Source of the DNA: Adiantum capillus-veneris
Lineage: Eukaryota > Streptophyta > Polypodiopsida > Polypodiales > Pteridaceae
NCBI GenBank assembly: GCA_014529385.2
Contig: CM043953.1
Coordinates: forward strand, 90,899,842 to 90,963,841
Length of the DNA stretch: 64,000 bases
Reading direction: 5' to 3'
A model generated the notes under the pieces. The model searched no databases. It saw only the letters and a list, made by a program, of their open reading frames with translations, and was not told the DNA's origin. Positions 46,690-59,331 of this stretch are shown piece by piece (the first letter of the stretch is position 1; the number at the start of each line of letters is the position of its first letter). Made by a program: the position numbers and the translations under genes.

Positions 46690-48049
46690 CAGGATTTTAT
46701 GTGGTGTGAACTTTGACAAGCTGAAGTTGCTTATCCTCGAGCATTTCCCTGATGAAATGATACTTCACATCCACATGCTTTGTCTTTGAGTGATAAACTG
46801 GATTGCAAGCCAATTGTATAGCACTTTGACTATCACAATATAACACAGGCATCTCTTCTTTGATTCCCAAATCTGTTACTAGTCGATTAAGCCAAATTGA
46901 TTCTTTGCATGCCTCTGATGCTGCAACATATTCAGCCTCTGTAGTAGACTGAGTAACACAATCTTGTAATCTAGAACGCCATGATACTGCTCCACCAGCC
47001 AATGTAAAGACATACCCTGACGTAGACCTTCGGTTGTCTAAGTCACCTGCATAATCTGAGTCTGTAAAACCCTTTACACTTAGCTCCTGACTCCCATAGC
47101 ATATGCGCATACTCTTTGTAGCTTTCAGGTATCTCAATATTCCTTTCACTGCCTCCCAATGTTTCTTGCATGGGTTTGACATGTATCGACTTACTACTCC
47201 CACTGCAAATGCAATGTCTGGGCGAGTAGCAATCATTGCATACATCAAACTACCCACTGCAGACGCATATGGAATCTTATCCATTTCAGCCTGTTCTTCC
47301 TCAGACACAAGACAATCTTATTTGCTAAGTTTCACATATGGTGGCAATGGAACACTCAATGCCTTTCCCTTCTCCATATTGAAACGTTGCAAAACCTTGT
47401 CAATATACTTTGTTTGAGATAACCAAATCAACTTCTTTGATCTGTCACTCTCAATGCGCATACCAAGTATATGACTTGCCTCACCCATGTCTTTCATGTC
47501 AAACGATTTTTCCATCTTTGACTTCAAAGCTGAAATTTCTTCCAAGTGCTTGCCAGCAATCAACATGTCATCCACATACAAAATAAGGATCAACCAATTG
47601 CCATCCTTAGCCTTCTTTGTATATAGACAGTGACCGAACTCACTACGTTTGTAGCCTTGAGAAAGCATAAACTTGTGGAACTTATAGTACCATGCCCTCG
47701 GTGATTGTTTTAAGCCATAAAGACTCTTTAACAACTGGCATACCAAATCTTCCTTGTCTTTCTCAACAAACCCTTCTGGCTACTGCATGTAAATTTCCAC
47801 ATCTAAATCACCATGCAAGAACGCTGTCTTGACATCCATTTGGTGCAACACCAAATCTAACATGGCAACCAATGCAAGAAAGCATCTCAATGTAGTCATC
47901 TTGACCACCGGAGAGAAGACTTCATCAAAGTCAATGCCTTGTTCTTGCTTAAAGCCCTTGGCAACAAGCCTTGCTTTGTACTTTGGCTGACTATCATGAG
48001 CGGTGATCTTATACCTGTAAACCCATTTACAAGGTAGAGCCTTTTTGCC
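46690..48049 (-). pseudogene. Copia-B reverse transcriptase and RNase H
   Basis: From the stop at 48050 the frame reads KALPCKWVYRYKITAHDSQP, KARLVAKGFKQEQGIDFDE and QMDVKTAFLHGDLDVEIYM, with a TAG at 47780. KSLYGLKQSPRAWYYKFHKF and LILYVDDMLIAG (the YVDD box) follow. After a TAA at 47318 come IPYASAVGSLMYAMIATRPD, SRYMSNPCKKHWEAVKGILR, GFTDSDYAGDLDNRRSTSGY and NPVYHSKTKHVDVKYHFIRE, the RNase H domain. A TAA at 46697 precedes NPVDLLTKGL, the normal end. Catalytic residues survive; the stops inactivate it. Confidence 0.9.
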
Positions 48050-48824
48050 CTATGGTAATTTAACTAGCTTCCATGTCTGGTTTTTATGCAGAGTTGTCAT
48101 CTCTGACTGCATGGCCAATTGCCAATTCCCGGAGTCCTTCATTTGCACTGCTTCCTTGTAACATGAAGGCTCATTGCAATCAGTCAACATGGCATAGTTC
48201 ATAGATGGAACAAACCACTCTATCTTGTCCTTGCTCCTCTTGAGCCCTGACATTTTGTCTTGCACGTACAGGTCCATCTTCTTGGAAGACAACTCTTCTA
48301 ATCTCCTCAACCCTCTCTGGTTTAGAATGATATTTGGCTTCATTAAAGTGAACATCATTGTTGTGGATAACCTTTCTGGATTCGGGATCCCAAAGTCTGT
48401 ACCCCATCTCACCAGAATTACCATAGCCTAGAAAGATGCACTTTCTACTCTTTGGCTCAAGTTTGTTCCTAAATTCCTTTGGAACATGAGTATATGCCTC
48501 ACAGCCAAAGACTCTGAGATGCTTGTATGAGGGCATTTTGCCTGACCATACCATCTCTACCACTGAATCCTTCTGCAAAACCTTGCTAGGAGATCTATTT
48601 ATAAGATGAACAGCTGTTGATACAGCTTCAGCCCAAAACCCATTTGGCAGTTGTGCATTAGACAACATACTTCTGACCTTCTCTTGTATGGTCCTATTCA
48701 TCCTCTCAGCAACACCATTTTGAGGAGGATTGTAAGGAGCAGTAAGTTCACGTTTTATACCTTTTGACTCACGAAAGTCCTGAAAGGCCTTTGAAACATA
48801 CTCTCCACCATTGTCAGTGCGTAA
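48050..48824 (-). pseudogene. Copia-B integrase C-terminal part and IN-RT linker
   Basis: Continues LRTDNGGEYVSKAFQDF, NPPQNGVAERMNRTIQEKVR (DDE glutamate region), then FGCEAYTHVPKEFRNKLEPK and KCIFLGYGNSGEMGYRLWDP, the copia linker. A frameshift near 48290 moves the reading into the frame that ends KDSGNWQLAMQSEMTTLHKN with QTWKLVKLP, the start of the RT domain. A TAG at 48050-48052 stops it. Confidence 0.88.
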
Positions 48825-50378
48825 TCATTTAAGCTTCTTGACACTCTGATTCTCCACAAGTGTCACAAATGTTTTGAAAACACTAAACGCTTCATCCTTG
48901 TGCTTGAGAAAGTAAATCCATACTTTCCTCGAGTAATCATCTATAAATGTCATAAAGTAAGAAGCTCCCCCTAGAGATAGGTTAGGCATAGGTCCACACA
49001 AATCACTATGAACAAGTGCCAACTGTGTATCTCTTCTACTGCTTCTATGCTTACGTGGCTGTTGTGTTTGCTTACCATACAGACAATGTTCACAGAATTC
49101 AAAATCATTAAATGACAAGCTAGGCAAATAACCAGAACGAGACAAGATTTCCATTCCCTTCTTGGACATATGTCCTAACCGGCTATGCCACAAAGAAATG
49201 TTCGGCTGCTCGGTTACATTGATTACATTTTTAGAGACATTTGATACATAAATCATGTAAAGTCCTCCAGAGTTTACTCCATGTGCTACTGTCATAGAAC
49301 CCTTGGATATCTTCCACATATTCTGTCCAAAAGTGGTGACGTATCCAGCATCATCAAGTAAACCTGTGCTGATCAAGCTCTTTGTAATTGCGGGAACATG
49401 TCTCACATTCTTCAGCGTGAAATAAGAGCCATTCTGAAACTTCAATTGAACATCTCCAACACCTAAGATCTCACATGTTTGCCCATTGCCTAGCCGAACA
49501 TGATCTTTAGTGGTCACATAAAAGGTAAACCACTCCTTGTTTGGAGACACATGAAGTGATGCCCCTGAGTCTATAATCCAGTCACTCAGTGCATTTCCAT
49601 CAGATGCTGTAAGAAGAGCTGAGTCCATTGTATTCTTAAAGAAGTAGATGTCTCCTGACACTAGACTGTCATCCTCTGCAACAGTGTTTGTCACATTTAT
49701 TTCTTGAATCTTCACTGAGGACTTGTTCTCCTCACCATGGTCTTCAGCTTTCTCTTTGCCTTTTTCTGCTTTCCATTCTCTGCAGTCTCTTTTCATGTGA
49801 CCCTTCTTGCCACAATGGTAGCATTCTATGTCACTCTTGCCTTTAGCACTGCGGGACTTGCTACGAGACTGATCCCTCTTTCCACCTTTGTACTTTTCTT
49901 TGGTCCTTCCTCTGACAACTAAGGTTGTTCCTTTATCTTTGTCCATTGTCTTTCTGTTGGTTTCTTCAGTAAGCAGACTGCCTTCTACACCTGCTATGGT
50001 CAAACCATCTGGAGGTGCAGAATTACTCAAAGCTGTGCGAAAAGTGTCCCAACTTTCCGGCAATGTGATCAACAGGAACATAGCTCTAATAGGTTCATCA
50101 AACTTGACACCTTGAGCTGACAACTGACTGTAGATGGCGTTGAATTCATTCAGATGATTGGACATAGGTGTCCCTTCTTTCATCTTCAAGTCAACAAGCT
50201 TCTTAAGCCAGTATACGTGTGAAGCTGCACTCTGCTTCTCATAAAGATCACTCAGCTTTGTCCATGCTTGATAAGCCGACATCTCGTCTGCTACATTGAA
50301 GTAAACGCTTTCTGCCAAAGTCAGCATAATGGTAGAAAGTGCCAATTCATCCATTTCGCTCCATTCATCTTCGTCCAT
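48825..50378 (-). pseudogene. Copia-B gag, protease and integrase N-terminal part
   Basis: A 517-codon open frame. Gag (about residues 1-180) contains AYQAWTKLSDLYEKQSA and LKKLVDLKMKEGTPMSNHLN, typical of copia UBN2-type gag. The CCHC knuckle is CYHCGKKGHMKRDC (about 187-200). The protease site is WIIDSGASLHVSP. GAG-pre-integrase and the HHCC zinc finger read LWHSRLGHMSKKGMEIL...FCEHCLYGK. The integrase core begins HSDLCGPMPNLSLGGASYFM with FIDDYSRKVWIYFLK. A TGA ends the frame at 48825-48827, just before the second integrase aspartate motif (LRTDNG), which is readable after the stop. The gag start may lie slightly upstream. Confidence 0.9.
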
Positions 50379-51813
50379 ATCTTGTGGTTTTATCCCCTTG
50401 AGCTTTATAGGTTTTATCTACTTCTTTTGTACCAACACATGTCAAATCTGCTTCTTCCACCATGGGAATTTGGTTCCATCCAGCTTCTTGATATTGTAAA
50501 GAGCAGTGTCCTGTGATCCATCCATAGCTACGCTTCACAGTAGTTTACTTTCCTGGGAAAAATTCGGCAGAGTTTCTCCTGTAAACTGACCTCTGAACCA
50601 ATATCAACCTATCAAATGAACCAATAAAGCTTCAGATTCTGCAGAAATTTCGGCAGAGTCTCCTTTGTAAAATGGCTATGGTGTACTAAAAAACAGACCA
50701 AAAACAGCTCAAAAAACCACTGTCTCTCTAACACTGTAAGCTGTGGGTAAACTTGTCCTGCACCTGTACTGTCTCTCACTGTCCTGTAAGCATAAACTGC
50801 GACAATGCCTCAACGGCAGTAAAGCAAAGATGCAATCCCAACTGTCTAACTCACAGTCAATACATCCTAGCTGCCTATCTAAGGGTGCTCGAGGGATCAC
50901 TCCAAGACCTGTATCACCGAAAGGATCTCAACATTCGAGAATCCCCCAGCTCAATAAAACCTCACTCGACCCTCAACAAAGGCTGCAGTAAATCTGACAG
51001 TACATAGACTTCCCACAAAGTCATACATCCACAAATTTCCCATTGTATGCTGTAACCGCTGCGGCGGTTGTTTGCTGCGTGACTCACAGCCAGCAAACCC
51101 TCAACAAACATACATCATCTCTGACAATACATCCCATGTGGAAGTACCTGCAATGTAAGGATGAAATCTGGAATATCAAGCAACAAACACAAGCTACTTG
51201 ATGAACTGGTGGATGTCGCCTACAGTCTGTGTGTAGGTGCGCCCGTGTCGTATGTGACACGCCTCCAAGAACTGTAAGCCGTCCTTCGTTGTGTAGATAG
51301 CCACAAATCAGCACTTTGGAAGTGCAAATATCCTCAGCACTTGCAGTCGTAGGCCGAAACCCCAAAATTGCAGAGTCGGATCTGCACCCGTCGAGACCAC
51401 GTAGTCGAAAATGGCATGCGCAGATCTTTGTTGAAGCCGAACGGTGGCCGAGATGACCTCATAATGAAATTCTGAGTACACCAAGCCCTTGGGGCTTTCC
51501 CACAGGAATTGGGGCCGTGTCTTCGCCTGTCGAATCTCACTCCAATTTGAGCAGGTGACTGTGGTTACCTGCAAATGCTGCCCCGAGCCTCGATCTGAGC
51601 TCTGATACCAGTTGAAGGAGTACGAGCGGAAGTGCGATGCGAGAGAGAGTGCGAGAAGAAGAGCACGACGATATGGTGAACTCGCTCTACTGTAATGTGT
51701 AGAGCATAGTGAGTTCTTATTAGGTTTTTACAAAAGAATATGTGTACATACCTGGCGGCCCGCCCACTTACGTGGGCGACCACATTGGGCTTTATACCCC
51801 AATAGAGGCATCT

Positions 51814-51918
51814 TGTAATGGAAATGGCCTTTGAACTTTGAGAATAGCGGAATTAAGAGAATTAAAGTGAGCATTTTTGTGAGATCACTTTGAGAACATA
51901 GAGGGTGAACTTAATTGA
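51814..51918 (-). repeat. Gypsy-A 3' LTR, terminal 105 bp (left of the gypsy-B insertion)
   Basis: TGTAATGGAAATGGCC at 51814 begins a segment that resembles the outer end of the gypsy-B LTR (GAATAGCGGAA...GAACATAG). Rejoined across the gypsy-B insertion to 60916-62373, it gives 1563 bp, close to the 1579-1588 bp family length. Confidence 0.75.
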
Positions 51919-53506
51919 TGTAACATTTAATGGTCTAGTAACTTGTGTGTAGCGGAAAATAGCATGAACATAGTGGGCATTTCATTAGAATAGCTTCCTA
52001 ATGAGAATAACAAGAGTGCTTGGGTGGAGAGAGCAACAAAAAGCATAACACCTAGTTAGATAGCATGAAAAATACTTCAAAAGAAAGAGAAATTAAGCAA
52101 TTGACAAGTTGAGGACTGGATTTGCACGGAGCCGGTCCCCCCTCCAAAAGGCTTTGTATTATGGTTTCTCCCATCAAGAGAGACATTTTACAACACAATT
52201 CTTTGTGTTCCTTCAATACTAGCTAGTGCAATGAAGATGGAAACTTCATGCACTAAGCAAAACACTTATCAAACACGACATCAATTCCCTCACGGTCTCA
52301 GACACAAGACCTTACACACCTTCGAAGATGGTGAGAGCTAGCGGGGTATGAGAGTAGATTGAGAGGAAGAAGGAGTATTCTTACGAGAAAGATGTACATC
52401 TCCTCACATAATCACTCATATTAGCATAGCTTAGCTTAGTAATTAGCAAGGTAGAGGAGACGAGCATGCATTGAAGCTTGGCTCTTGGTTGGATTTGCAT
52501 TACAAAGCCAAGAGCGTTGGTGTAGGCATCCCTTCTCACAAGCTTGGAGTAGGTGGTAAGCTTTCCATTAAAGCTTGAGAAGCAGAGAGAGTCTTCTTTG
52601 CTTCACACGTGAGATTGTGTGAGTGTGAGTGTGATAATACCTTTCAAAAATCAGCCCCCTCTCTCTCTTGGTCGACACCCCTTGCTAAATGCTCATGCTA
52701 CAGCCCTATTGGACCTCCCCAGGCCTAGCCAATGGAAATTAAGAAGCATAAGTGATAGCCTTCTAACATGTGTTTCCCTTTCCCCTTTTGTGAGAGCTTT
52801 AGGTAATTAATAAATGCAACTAAACTCTCATTGGACCCCTTTGCCTCCTGGCCAATAGGGATCAGGCAAGCCATTGGGCTGCTGAATGCTCATTGGTCCC
52901 CTTGGGAGACTGTCCAACAGTCTTCTAGAGAGCTTAATTCTTATTGGTTCTTTTATTAAGTGTTTTTAAATTAATTAAACTAGATTTACTCTAGCCTATT
53001 TCTCATTGGTCCACCTATATGGCTATCCAATAGGATTTGAGTACACCTTGTGGGCATCTGGTCTAGGGAGCTGACATGTGTCCCTCTTTCCCCTTGTGTA
53101 CAAATGAAGCTTGTGAGTGTGTGTGGGTGTTTCTCTCTCATCCTCTACTTCTTGGGCTCGCCCCCTCCCATGTAGGGCTTGACAAAGACTTTTTGGGACA
53201 CACTCAAAGCATCCACTTCCCCTAATGTTTTCCCTTTGGACACAACCTTTGAATTTTGGAACCTTAGCATTTTGGAAGTCTTAATGGGCTGAACCTTAGG
53301 GTCTTTTGAGCCCATTGTTGCACATAGCTCTTTTGCAGATGCCCCCCCCTTTGGATACCTATTTCCCCTCCTTTGGCTCCCTATTGTGGCCGGTCAGCTA
53401 GCTTAACCAATATTCTAGCTTTTTCTCCCCTGGCACTTCCTCATATTAAATGATCAGTTTAACATGAGAAAATCATTTAGAGAATTAGATATTGATTATT
53501 ATGACA
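51919..53506 (-). repeat. 3' LTR of gypsy-B (1588 bp)
   Basis: Matches 59332-60910 over its whole length with small differences. It contains a series of short CATTGGWCC / CCAATAGG direct and inverted motifs at about 52705-53035. GGCAGAGGTAA precedes it on the minus strand as the polypurine tract. Confidence 0.9.
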
Positions 53507-53859
53507 TTACCTCTGCCTTGAAATCATAGTCGTCCTCGACTATGGGGTAGAGAAGATAAAGCATATTCATTAGTCCTTTTCATAGCGGGTAGAGGATCCC
53601 TGTGTTACCCTACGACATCGTTCCAGAATGGATGACTAGTCCATTTGGCGCTTGAGAGCCTAAGTTGCCGCAAGCATGTCTGCACATTAGTCCTATCAGT
53701 CTTCCATAGTAGAGTGACAAGCTTTACTTGGTGTTCGGGAGACATCGTCTCCGCAAACTTGATCTAAGCATGCATACTACTTCATTTTTGTGCACAATAA
53801 AGAAAAAGAGAGTCTTATAAGACAAAAACTTTGTTCATTTTAAACATTTGTACATTTTC

Positions 53860-54177
53860 TTACTCTAGGGAAGCATTGTAAGCATTGACAAGGTTTAGGT
53901 TATCCTTTAATTGTATGCCTTGCATCCATCTAGCATCTTCAAAAGGATAATTCTTAAACTTAATAAGATATCGTCGGATAGTCTTACTGCCTCTTAGTAC
54001 CTTATCTTCATGTCGGAGAATGGACTTGGGCTGCAACACCTCTTCTTGGTCCTCGATCTCCGGTGGGTCTTCAATAGTTGTTTCTTGAGGTGGCTCTCCT
54101 TTGTAAGGCTTTAGTAGGCTCACATGGAAAGCATTGTGTATGAGCCAATGACTGGGCAACTTGAGTTGATAGGCCAT
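53860..54177 (-). pseudogene. Gypsy-B integrase C-terminus with chromodomain
   Basis: AYQLKLPSHWLIHNAFHVSL and LKPYKGEPPQE are the usual segment after the gypsy integrase (LP...I.PVFHVS.LK). RRYLIKFKNYPFEDARWM then matches the chromodomain core YLVKWKGYP...ATWE, which targets chromovirus integration to particular chromatin in characterised elements. A gap with stops separates it from the integrase core upstream. Confidence 0.85.
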
Positions 54178-54430
54178 CTCATGGATTGGCTTAAGAATCT
54201 GGAAGGGACCATAGTACCTTTTTGATAACTTAGCATAGTACTTTTGGTGTCCCGTAGGATTCTTGCCTGTCGTGTGCCTTAATCGAGCCTTGAACGAACT
54301 TCACAGAAAGAAGAAGTCTATTTGATACATACGGAGGAACATAAATTGGACCACCGATTTATCAAAATCCGCGAGCTAGCTCCGTTTTGCTACACGATAC
54401 TTGTCAAACTATTAGGATTTTACGCATAGA

Positions 54431-55300
54431 TTAGGGAATTAATAAGAACCAATCATTTTCTTTAAAGGATTGGGCTCTTCTATGCTTGTCAGCAGCAGCC
54501 TTTTGCCTTTGCTGTGAGATAGAGATAGCATCCTTAATCTTTTGGAAAGATTCTTGTAGGTCTTGGCTATACTCATCTGCAGCGAAGATCTTCCCGTGTA
54601 CCTTAAGTAGCATGGGACTTTTTGATCTTCCCTCAATTACCTCAAAAGGTGCTTTTCCCGTGGAAGTATGTACAATGTTATTGTAGGCATACTCCACTAA
54701 GGGTAAGTACTTCTCCCATTGAGATCTTTTATCTACTTCCGTTACATAGGCTTTTAGTAGATCGAGAATTGTTAGGTTAGCTATTTCACTTTGGCCATCC
54801 GTTTGCGGGTGATAGGCCGAAGAGAAGTTTAGCCTTGTTCCTAAATTCTCAAAGAGACCCTTCCACAAATTACTGGTCATTCTAGGATCTTTATCCAACA
54901 CTATGGACATTGGCAAGCCATGGTACTTGAAGATTTGTGAAATGAAGAGGGTTGCCATGTGATAGGCTTTGATAGTCTTTTTGACAGGTATAAAATGAGC
55001 TTGTTTGCTGAATCTATCCACTATCGTCCATATTCCCGTATTCCCATGGACAGACTTAGGCAATCCAAAGATAAAATCCATGGATATGCTCTTCCATGGT
55101 GAATTAGGGATCGGCAAAGGTTGAAGCAATCCAGGTTGCTTCCCTCTATCAAACTTCGTCTTTTGGCATACCACACATTTAGAAACATACTCTTGTATGT
55201 TTGTTTTCATGGTAGGCCAATAGAAATATGTTTCAATCCCCTTTAGGGTAGACTGAATCCCTCTATGCCCGGCATAAGGTGGAGCATGAGATTCATACAT
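54431..55300 (-). pseudogene. Gypsy-B integrase core
   Basis: A 289-codon frame: H2C2 finger residues in GHRGIQSTLKGIETYFYWP and CVVCQKTK, then SISMDFIFGLPKS (first Asp), DRFSKQAHFIPVKK, HGLPMSIVLDKDPRMTSNLW (second Asp; the usual SDRD is LDKD here), and SAYHPQTDGQSEIANLTILD (Glu). It continues to KRSQWEKYLPLVEYAYN. The DDE residues are present. A stop at 54431 and frameshifted sequence before the chromodomain break it. Confidence 0.9.
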
Positions 55301-55407
55301 TACTTTCTCACGTAGTGAGCTAGTAACGCATAGTCAATTGCCGTAGAGAAGATAACCATCTTGTAAAGTAAATGGTTCCTCTTTCTTCCCTAATGCAAGG
55401 GCTGAAA

Positions 55408-56025
55408 TCACATCTCTAAATCGGGATCAATAGCATACTCATCTATCATAGAAGATAGATCATTGTGAGTTGCTATTGAAACCGCATTCACTCTCGACCG
55501 TCTTGAGAGTGCATCGGCTACTTGATTATGCTTGCCAGCAATGTGAGCAATATGAAAATGAAATTGCGAAAGGAAATTTTCCCACCTCATTTGTTTGTTT
55601 GAGAGCTTGGTCTGCATAATGAAGTACTTAAGACTTTGGTGATCCGTTCGCAGAATGAAAGGAGTCCCCAATAAATAGTGCTTCCATGAGTCTAAGGCAT
55701 GTAGAACTGCGAGGAGTTCCTTTTGATATATGCCTAGAGCTTGCTCAACAGGGTCGAGCCTTCAACTTTCATAGCCTATAGCGTGCCCTTCTTGAATCAA
55801 AACAGCTCCAAGTCAATCACCACAAGCATCACATTGGACCTCAAATGGCTTTGAGAGATCCGGTAGTGTAAGCACAAGTTGAGAGATAAGCTTTTCTTTA
55901 AGCTTTTCGAAAGCATTGTTTTCCTTGGTAGACCATGTGTACCTAACGTTTTTCTTTGTTAGGTCATGTAATGGTCCTACTATTAGTGAGAAATTTTCTA
56001 TGAAGCGTCTATAGTATGCGCACAT
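55408..56025 (-). pseudogene. Gypsy-B RNase H region
   Basis: Two frames, 56025-55813 and 55671-55408. The first has MCAYYRRFIENFSLIVGPLH, FEKLKEKLISQLVLTLPDLS and FEVQCDACGD, the RT connection and first RNase H aspartates. After stops, the second has GTPFILRTDHQSLKYFIMQT, RWENFLSQFHFHIAHIAGKH and NQVADALSRRS, the RNase H end. The intervening codons are interrupted. Confidence 0.88.
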
Positions 56026-56062
56026 ACCTATAAAGCTTCTTAACTCATGAAGATTCCTTGGT

Positions 56063-57327
56063 TTAGGCCATCCTTATATTACCTCTAACTTTGATGGATC
56101 CATTTGGATGCCATCTTGAGAGATAATGTGACCTAAATACAGAATCTCTTAATTCACTTTTCTTTCGATCAACATAAAATTTATTCTCTCTAAGAACTTG
56201 AAATATTACCTGGAGGTGTTGCTTGTGTTCGTCTAATGAATTAGAGTAGATGATGATATCATCAAAGAACACTCCAGTAAAGGTTCGGTGAGGCCTGAAT
56301 AGCTTCTCCATCAAGCGGTTGAATGTGGCTGGTGCATTGGTCAAGCCAAAAGGCATGACAATGTATTCATAAAGACCAAACGTAGAGCGAAATGCGGTCT
56401 TTACAATGTGTTGATCAACTATCCTTATTTGATGATAGCCACTTTTTAGGTCAATCCTACTGAAGTAGGTGGACCCTTGTAGCTTATCAAATAGGTCTTG
56501 ACCCGTGGAATGGGAAACCTATTTTTGATAGTGATCCTATTTAGTGCTCTATAGTCGACACACATACGATATGTGCCATCTTTCTTTTGCATTAGTAGCA
56601 CATGAGAACAAAATGGAGATGAGCTAGGACTAACCATGCCCTTCTCAATTAACTCATGCACTTGCCGCATAATCTCCTCTTGTTGAGCTTGAGAAACTCT
56701 ATAAGGAGGTTTGTTAGGCGGTGAACTTCCTGGAAGAAGTTCAATTGCATGGTCATCATTACCTCGTTTAGGAGGTAGCTCACAAGGGATGTCGTCAATA
56801 AAGACATCATGAAACCCCTCGAGAAAATTGGATAACTCTAATTCCTTTTGATTTTGTATATTTTCTTTTGCTAAAACATTAGGTTCATTTTGAGAATCTT
56901 TAACAAAAATCATGTACACGGAAATAGAGCTCTTTATTGACTTGTTGAAAGCTTGTGTATGTACAATGGGTATAGTGTTGCCCATTTCCTTAGCATCTAT
57001 ATACATATCTTTTTCCCATAACTTAAAGGAGATTTTCCTTTCAGGGAATTTAACATTGGAAGCCATGCGATCAAACCATGGTGGCCCTAGGATTACATCC
57101 TCATGCTTGAGAGGAGAGATAAAGAAGTCCTCTTTGTCCACATAGCTTTGGACATGGAGCCTCAATTTCCCGATTAAGGGAGTGACTGAAGCTTCTTGCC
57201 CCTTGAAAGCACTGTCTGCGGGTAGGACATCTCCCATCTCGTAGGCTTGTATGCCTAGCTTGGTGGCCAACTCTATAGATATAAAAATTGTGAGTAGAAC
57301 CAGGGTCAAAGAGAATAAACGCATCAT
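56063..57327 (-). pseudogene. Gypsy-B protease C-terminal part and reverse transcriptase
   Basis: The frame 57327-56446 opens in the protease after its active site (IELATKLGIQAYEMGDVLPA, LGPPWFDRMASNVKFP). It continues to RT motifs PPYRVSQAQQEEIMRQVHEL, FCSHVLLMQKKDGTYRMCVD and YRALNRITIKNRFPIP. After a frameshift near 56460-56500 the palm continues in another frame, and 56356-56063 reads MPFGLTNAPATFNRLMEKLF with GVFFDDIIIYSNSLDEH, in which the catalytic box is FFDD rather than the common YLDD/YVDD. Active-site aspartates persist. Confidence 0.88.
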
Positions 57328-58929
57328 GTTCTCTTACCTTTCCCCAAGCATGGCATAGAGGAGTTGCTTTGTGGTGAATTTCCTCCTCTTGGATTTCGAC
57401 CAAGGTAGGTCTAGGAGGTTCATGGCGAGTGTTCTTTTGGGGACAAGTGCGGTATGCATGCCCTTGCTCTCCGCACTTGAAACAACGGTTATCCTTGCGA
57501 TAACGCTCAAGCTCTTCAGGAGAGAGTTTATTTTTGTCTTTATAAACTCCCTTCTCTTTAGCTTTGTTGGAGTTGCCCTTAGGAGACTTTTGGACATTGT
57601 CCTTCCCCTTAGGCTCATTGGAACCCTTGTTTTCCGTGGGCTTAGAATTTCTTTTAGCCCTCGTTTGAAAATTGATTCGAGAGGCCACCATAGTATGGTG
57701 TATAACCGCCAATATGGTGTGCAGCCTTTGGGAGTTGACATACTCCGCCATTTCTTCAGTTAAGCCCGCACAAAATTGTTGCTTTTGCTCTCCAAAATCC
57801 AACTTTTTGAAGACAAAAGCCTTGAGTTGTAGGTCCCAAAACTTGCCTACATATTTGTGAATGGATTTTTAAGGAGAGAGCTTTAAGCTTCGCCATTCGG
57901 TGAGTACTTTGTCTTTGGCATCGGTGACCAAAAACTGTTTCATAATGGAAGCTCTTAAAGCTTTCCATGTTCGTGGAGCTTCACTGTTGGCCCGTAGGCT
58001 AGACCACCATTGTCTGGCAGACTTTTGAAAGTGCATAGCTACATGCGTAGCTTAGAGGACTCCGTGAAGCCCTCATCTCCAAACGCCACATGAAATTGTT
58101 GGATAAAGGCCAAGACTTTGTCCGTAGCACCAAAAGTGCCATCGTAGGTAAAAAAAGAGATGCTCTTCCCTCCCTCTTTGAACTTTTTGAGCTTGGATGA
58201 CCTCTTCCACACGGAATAGGATTTCCTATGGCCTCTTCTTTTTTATGGTTCAAAGGTTGCACCATCACTTTCTTTAGAAGATGAAGAATTTGAGGAAGAT
58301 GGAGAAGAGGGTGACCTCTTTCTCGCCTTTTTCTTGCCTTGATCTTCATTGTCTTCACCATCACTTTCATAAGAGGAAGAGGATGAAGAAGATGGAGAAG
58401 AGGGTGTCCTCTTTCTCGCCTATTTCTTCTCTTGCTTTTTGTCATCCCTCTTTGAAGTATGGTGTGGAGAAGCATGCGATGGTCTTGTCCGTTTTGGAGG
58501 CGATGGAGAGCGTTTAGCCCGCCGTCTTCGTGGAGCCATCTTCGTCGAGGTGGCGGGAGAATCACTTCTTTCTCGTTCCTTCGGTGGAGGCTCTTGAGTT
58601 CTCCTTTGAGAAGGAGATGCGTCATCAAGGAGCAAATTCCTGAGCCCTTCATAGGGATCCTCTTCTTCTTCCCGAATCGGAGAGAGACCTCTTTTGGAAG
58701 TCTCGCAAGGAGGCTTCCTAGGTGCTCTCTCGTCATGGTGGGGAGCTTGGAGAATCCCATGAGTACGAAGCTGCCGTTGCACTTCACTTTGGAGGGATGG
58801 ATTTCCCATGGCTTGTTGAAGCCTAGAAACAAGATAGTTGACAAGCATTGGGGCATCGTTAGTAGCTTGCTCATTAGCAAAATCAAAGTTATCAACATTA
58901 ATTTCACTCTCTTTACTATTGTCAGCCAT
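57101..58929 (-). pseudogene. Gypsy-B gag and protease active site
   Basis: Starts MADNSKESEINVDNFDFANE at 58929. A charged, Ser/Arg/Lys-rich region follows (58420-58800), with an acidic/Ser repeat of two near-copies of KKARKRSPSSPSSS. Capsid-like text FFTYDGTFGATDKVLAFIQQ appears near 58160, then frameshifts, then FGEQKQQFCAGLTEEMAEYV (57800). The knuckle is CFKCGEQGHAYRTC (near 57480) and the protease site ILFDPGSTHNF (near 57315). The reading shifts frame there to reach the RT. Confidence 0.85.
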
Positions 58930-59331
58930 TCTAACAACTTTTAGGTATACTTTGGCACTTCAAGCCCTAGTTGCTACTCCTCTTTACCTCTTTAGAAAAA
59001 GCACTCAAGCTACTATACCCGTGGCTCGAATACCATTAATTACAAGGAATAGAAGAGAGGGTCGTTCAACACCAAAACAACACCGGCTCCTGTCAAGCTT
59101 CTAATAGCTCAATAGTGGTTAAGCCGTAGGCAAGCCCCGTAGGACTCCACTATTAAGACCATAGCTCTTGATGGTGATGCCCTGTTAACTGCACAAAGAC
59201 AGGCGCACTGCAAGGCTGAAAAATACCTATTCTACTTACTCACATGCAATTAATAGTACCAACCATTTATAGCTAGCTTGAGGACCTCCCTTCTTGAGCA
59301 AGAAAAGAGAAACCTTGTGCTCTAATACCAA

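Larger units (their letters stand above)
46338..51804 (-). mobile_element. Copia-B: full-length Ty1/copia element
   Basis: 5467 bp with 192-bp LTRs at 51804-51613 (5') and 46529-46338 (3'), differing at 5 positions (about 2.6%). The GAGGC duplication is at 46333-46337 and 51805-51809. Primer site TGGTATCAGAGC is at 51610-51599. The polypurine tract AAGTGGGAGGT abuts the 3' LTR. Gag, protease, integrase, RT and RNase H appear in the copia order. At least five in-frame stops (48825, 48050, 47780, 47318, 46697) and one frameshift near 48290 make it non-autonomous despite its young LTRs. Confidence 0.95.
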
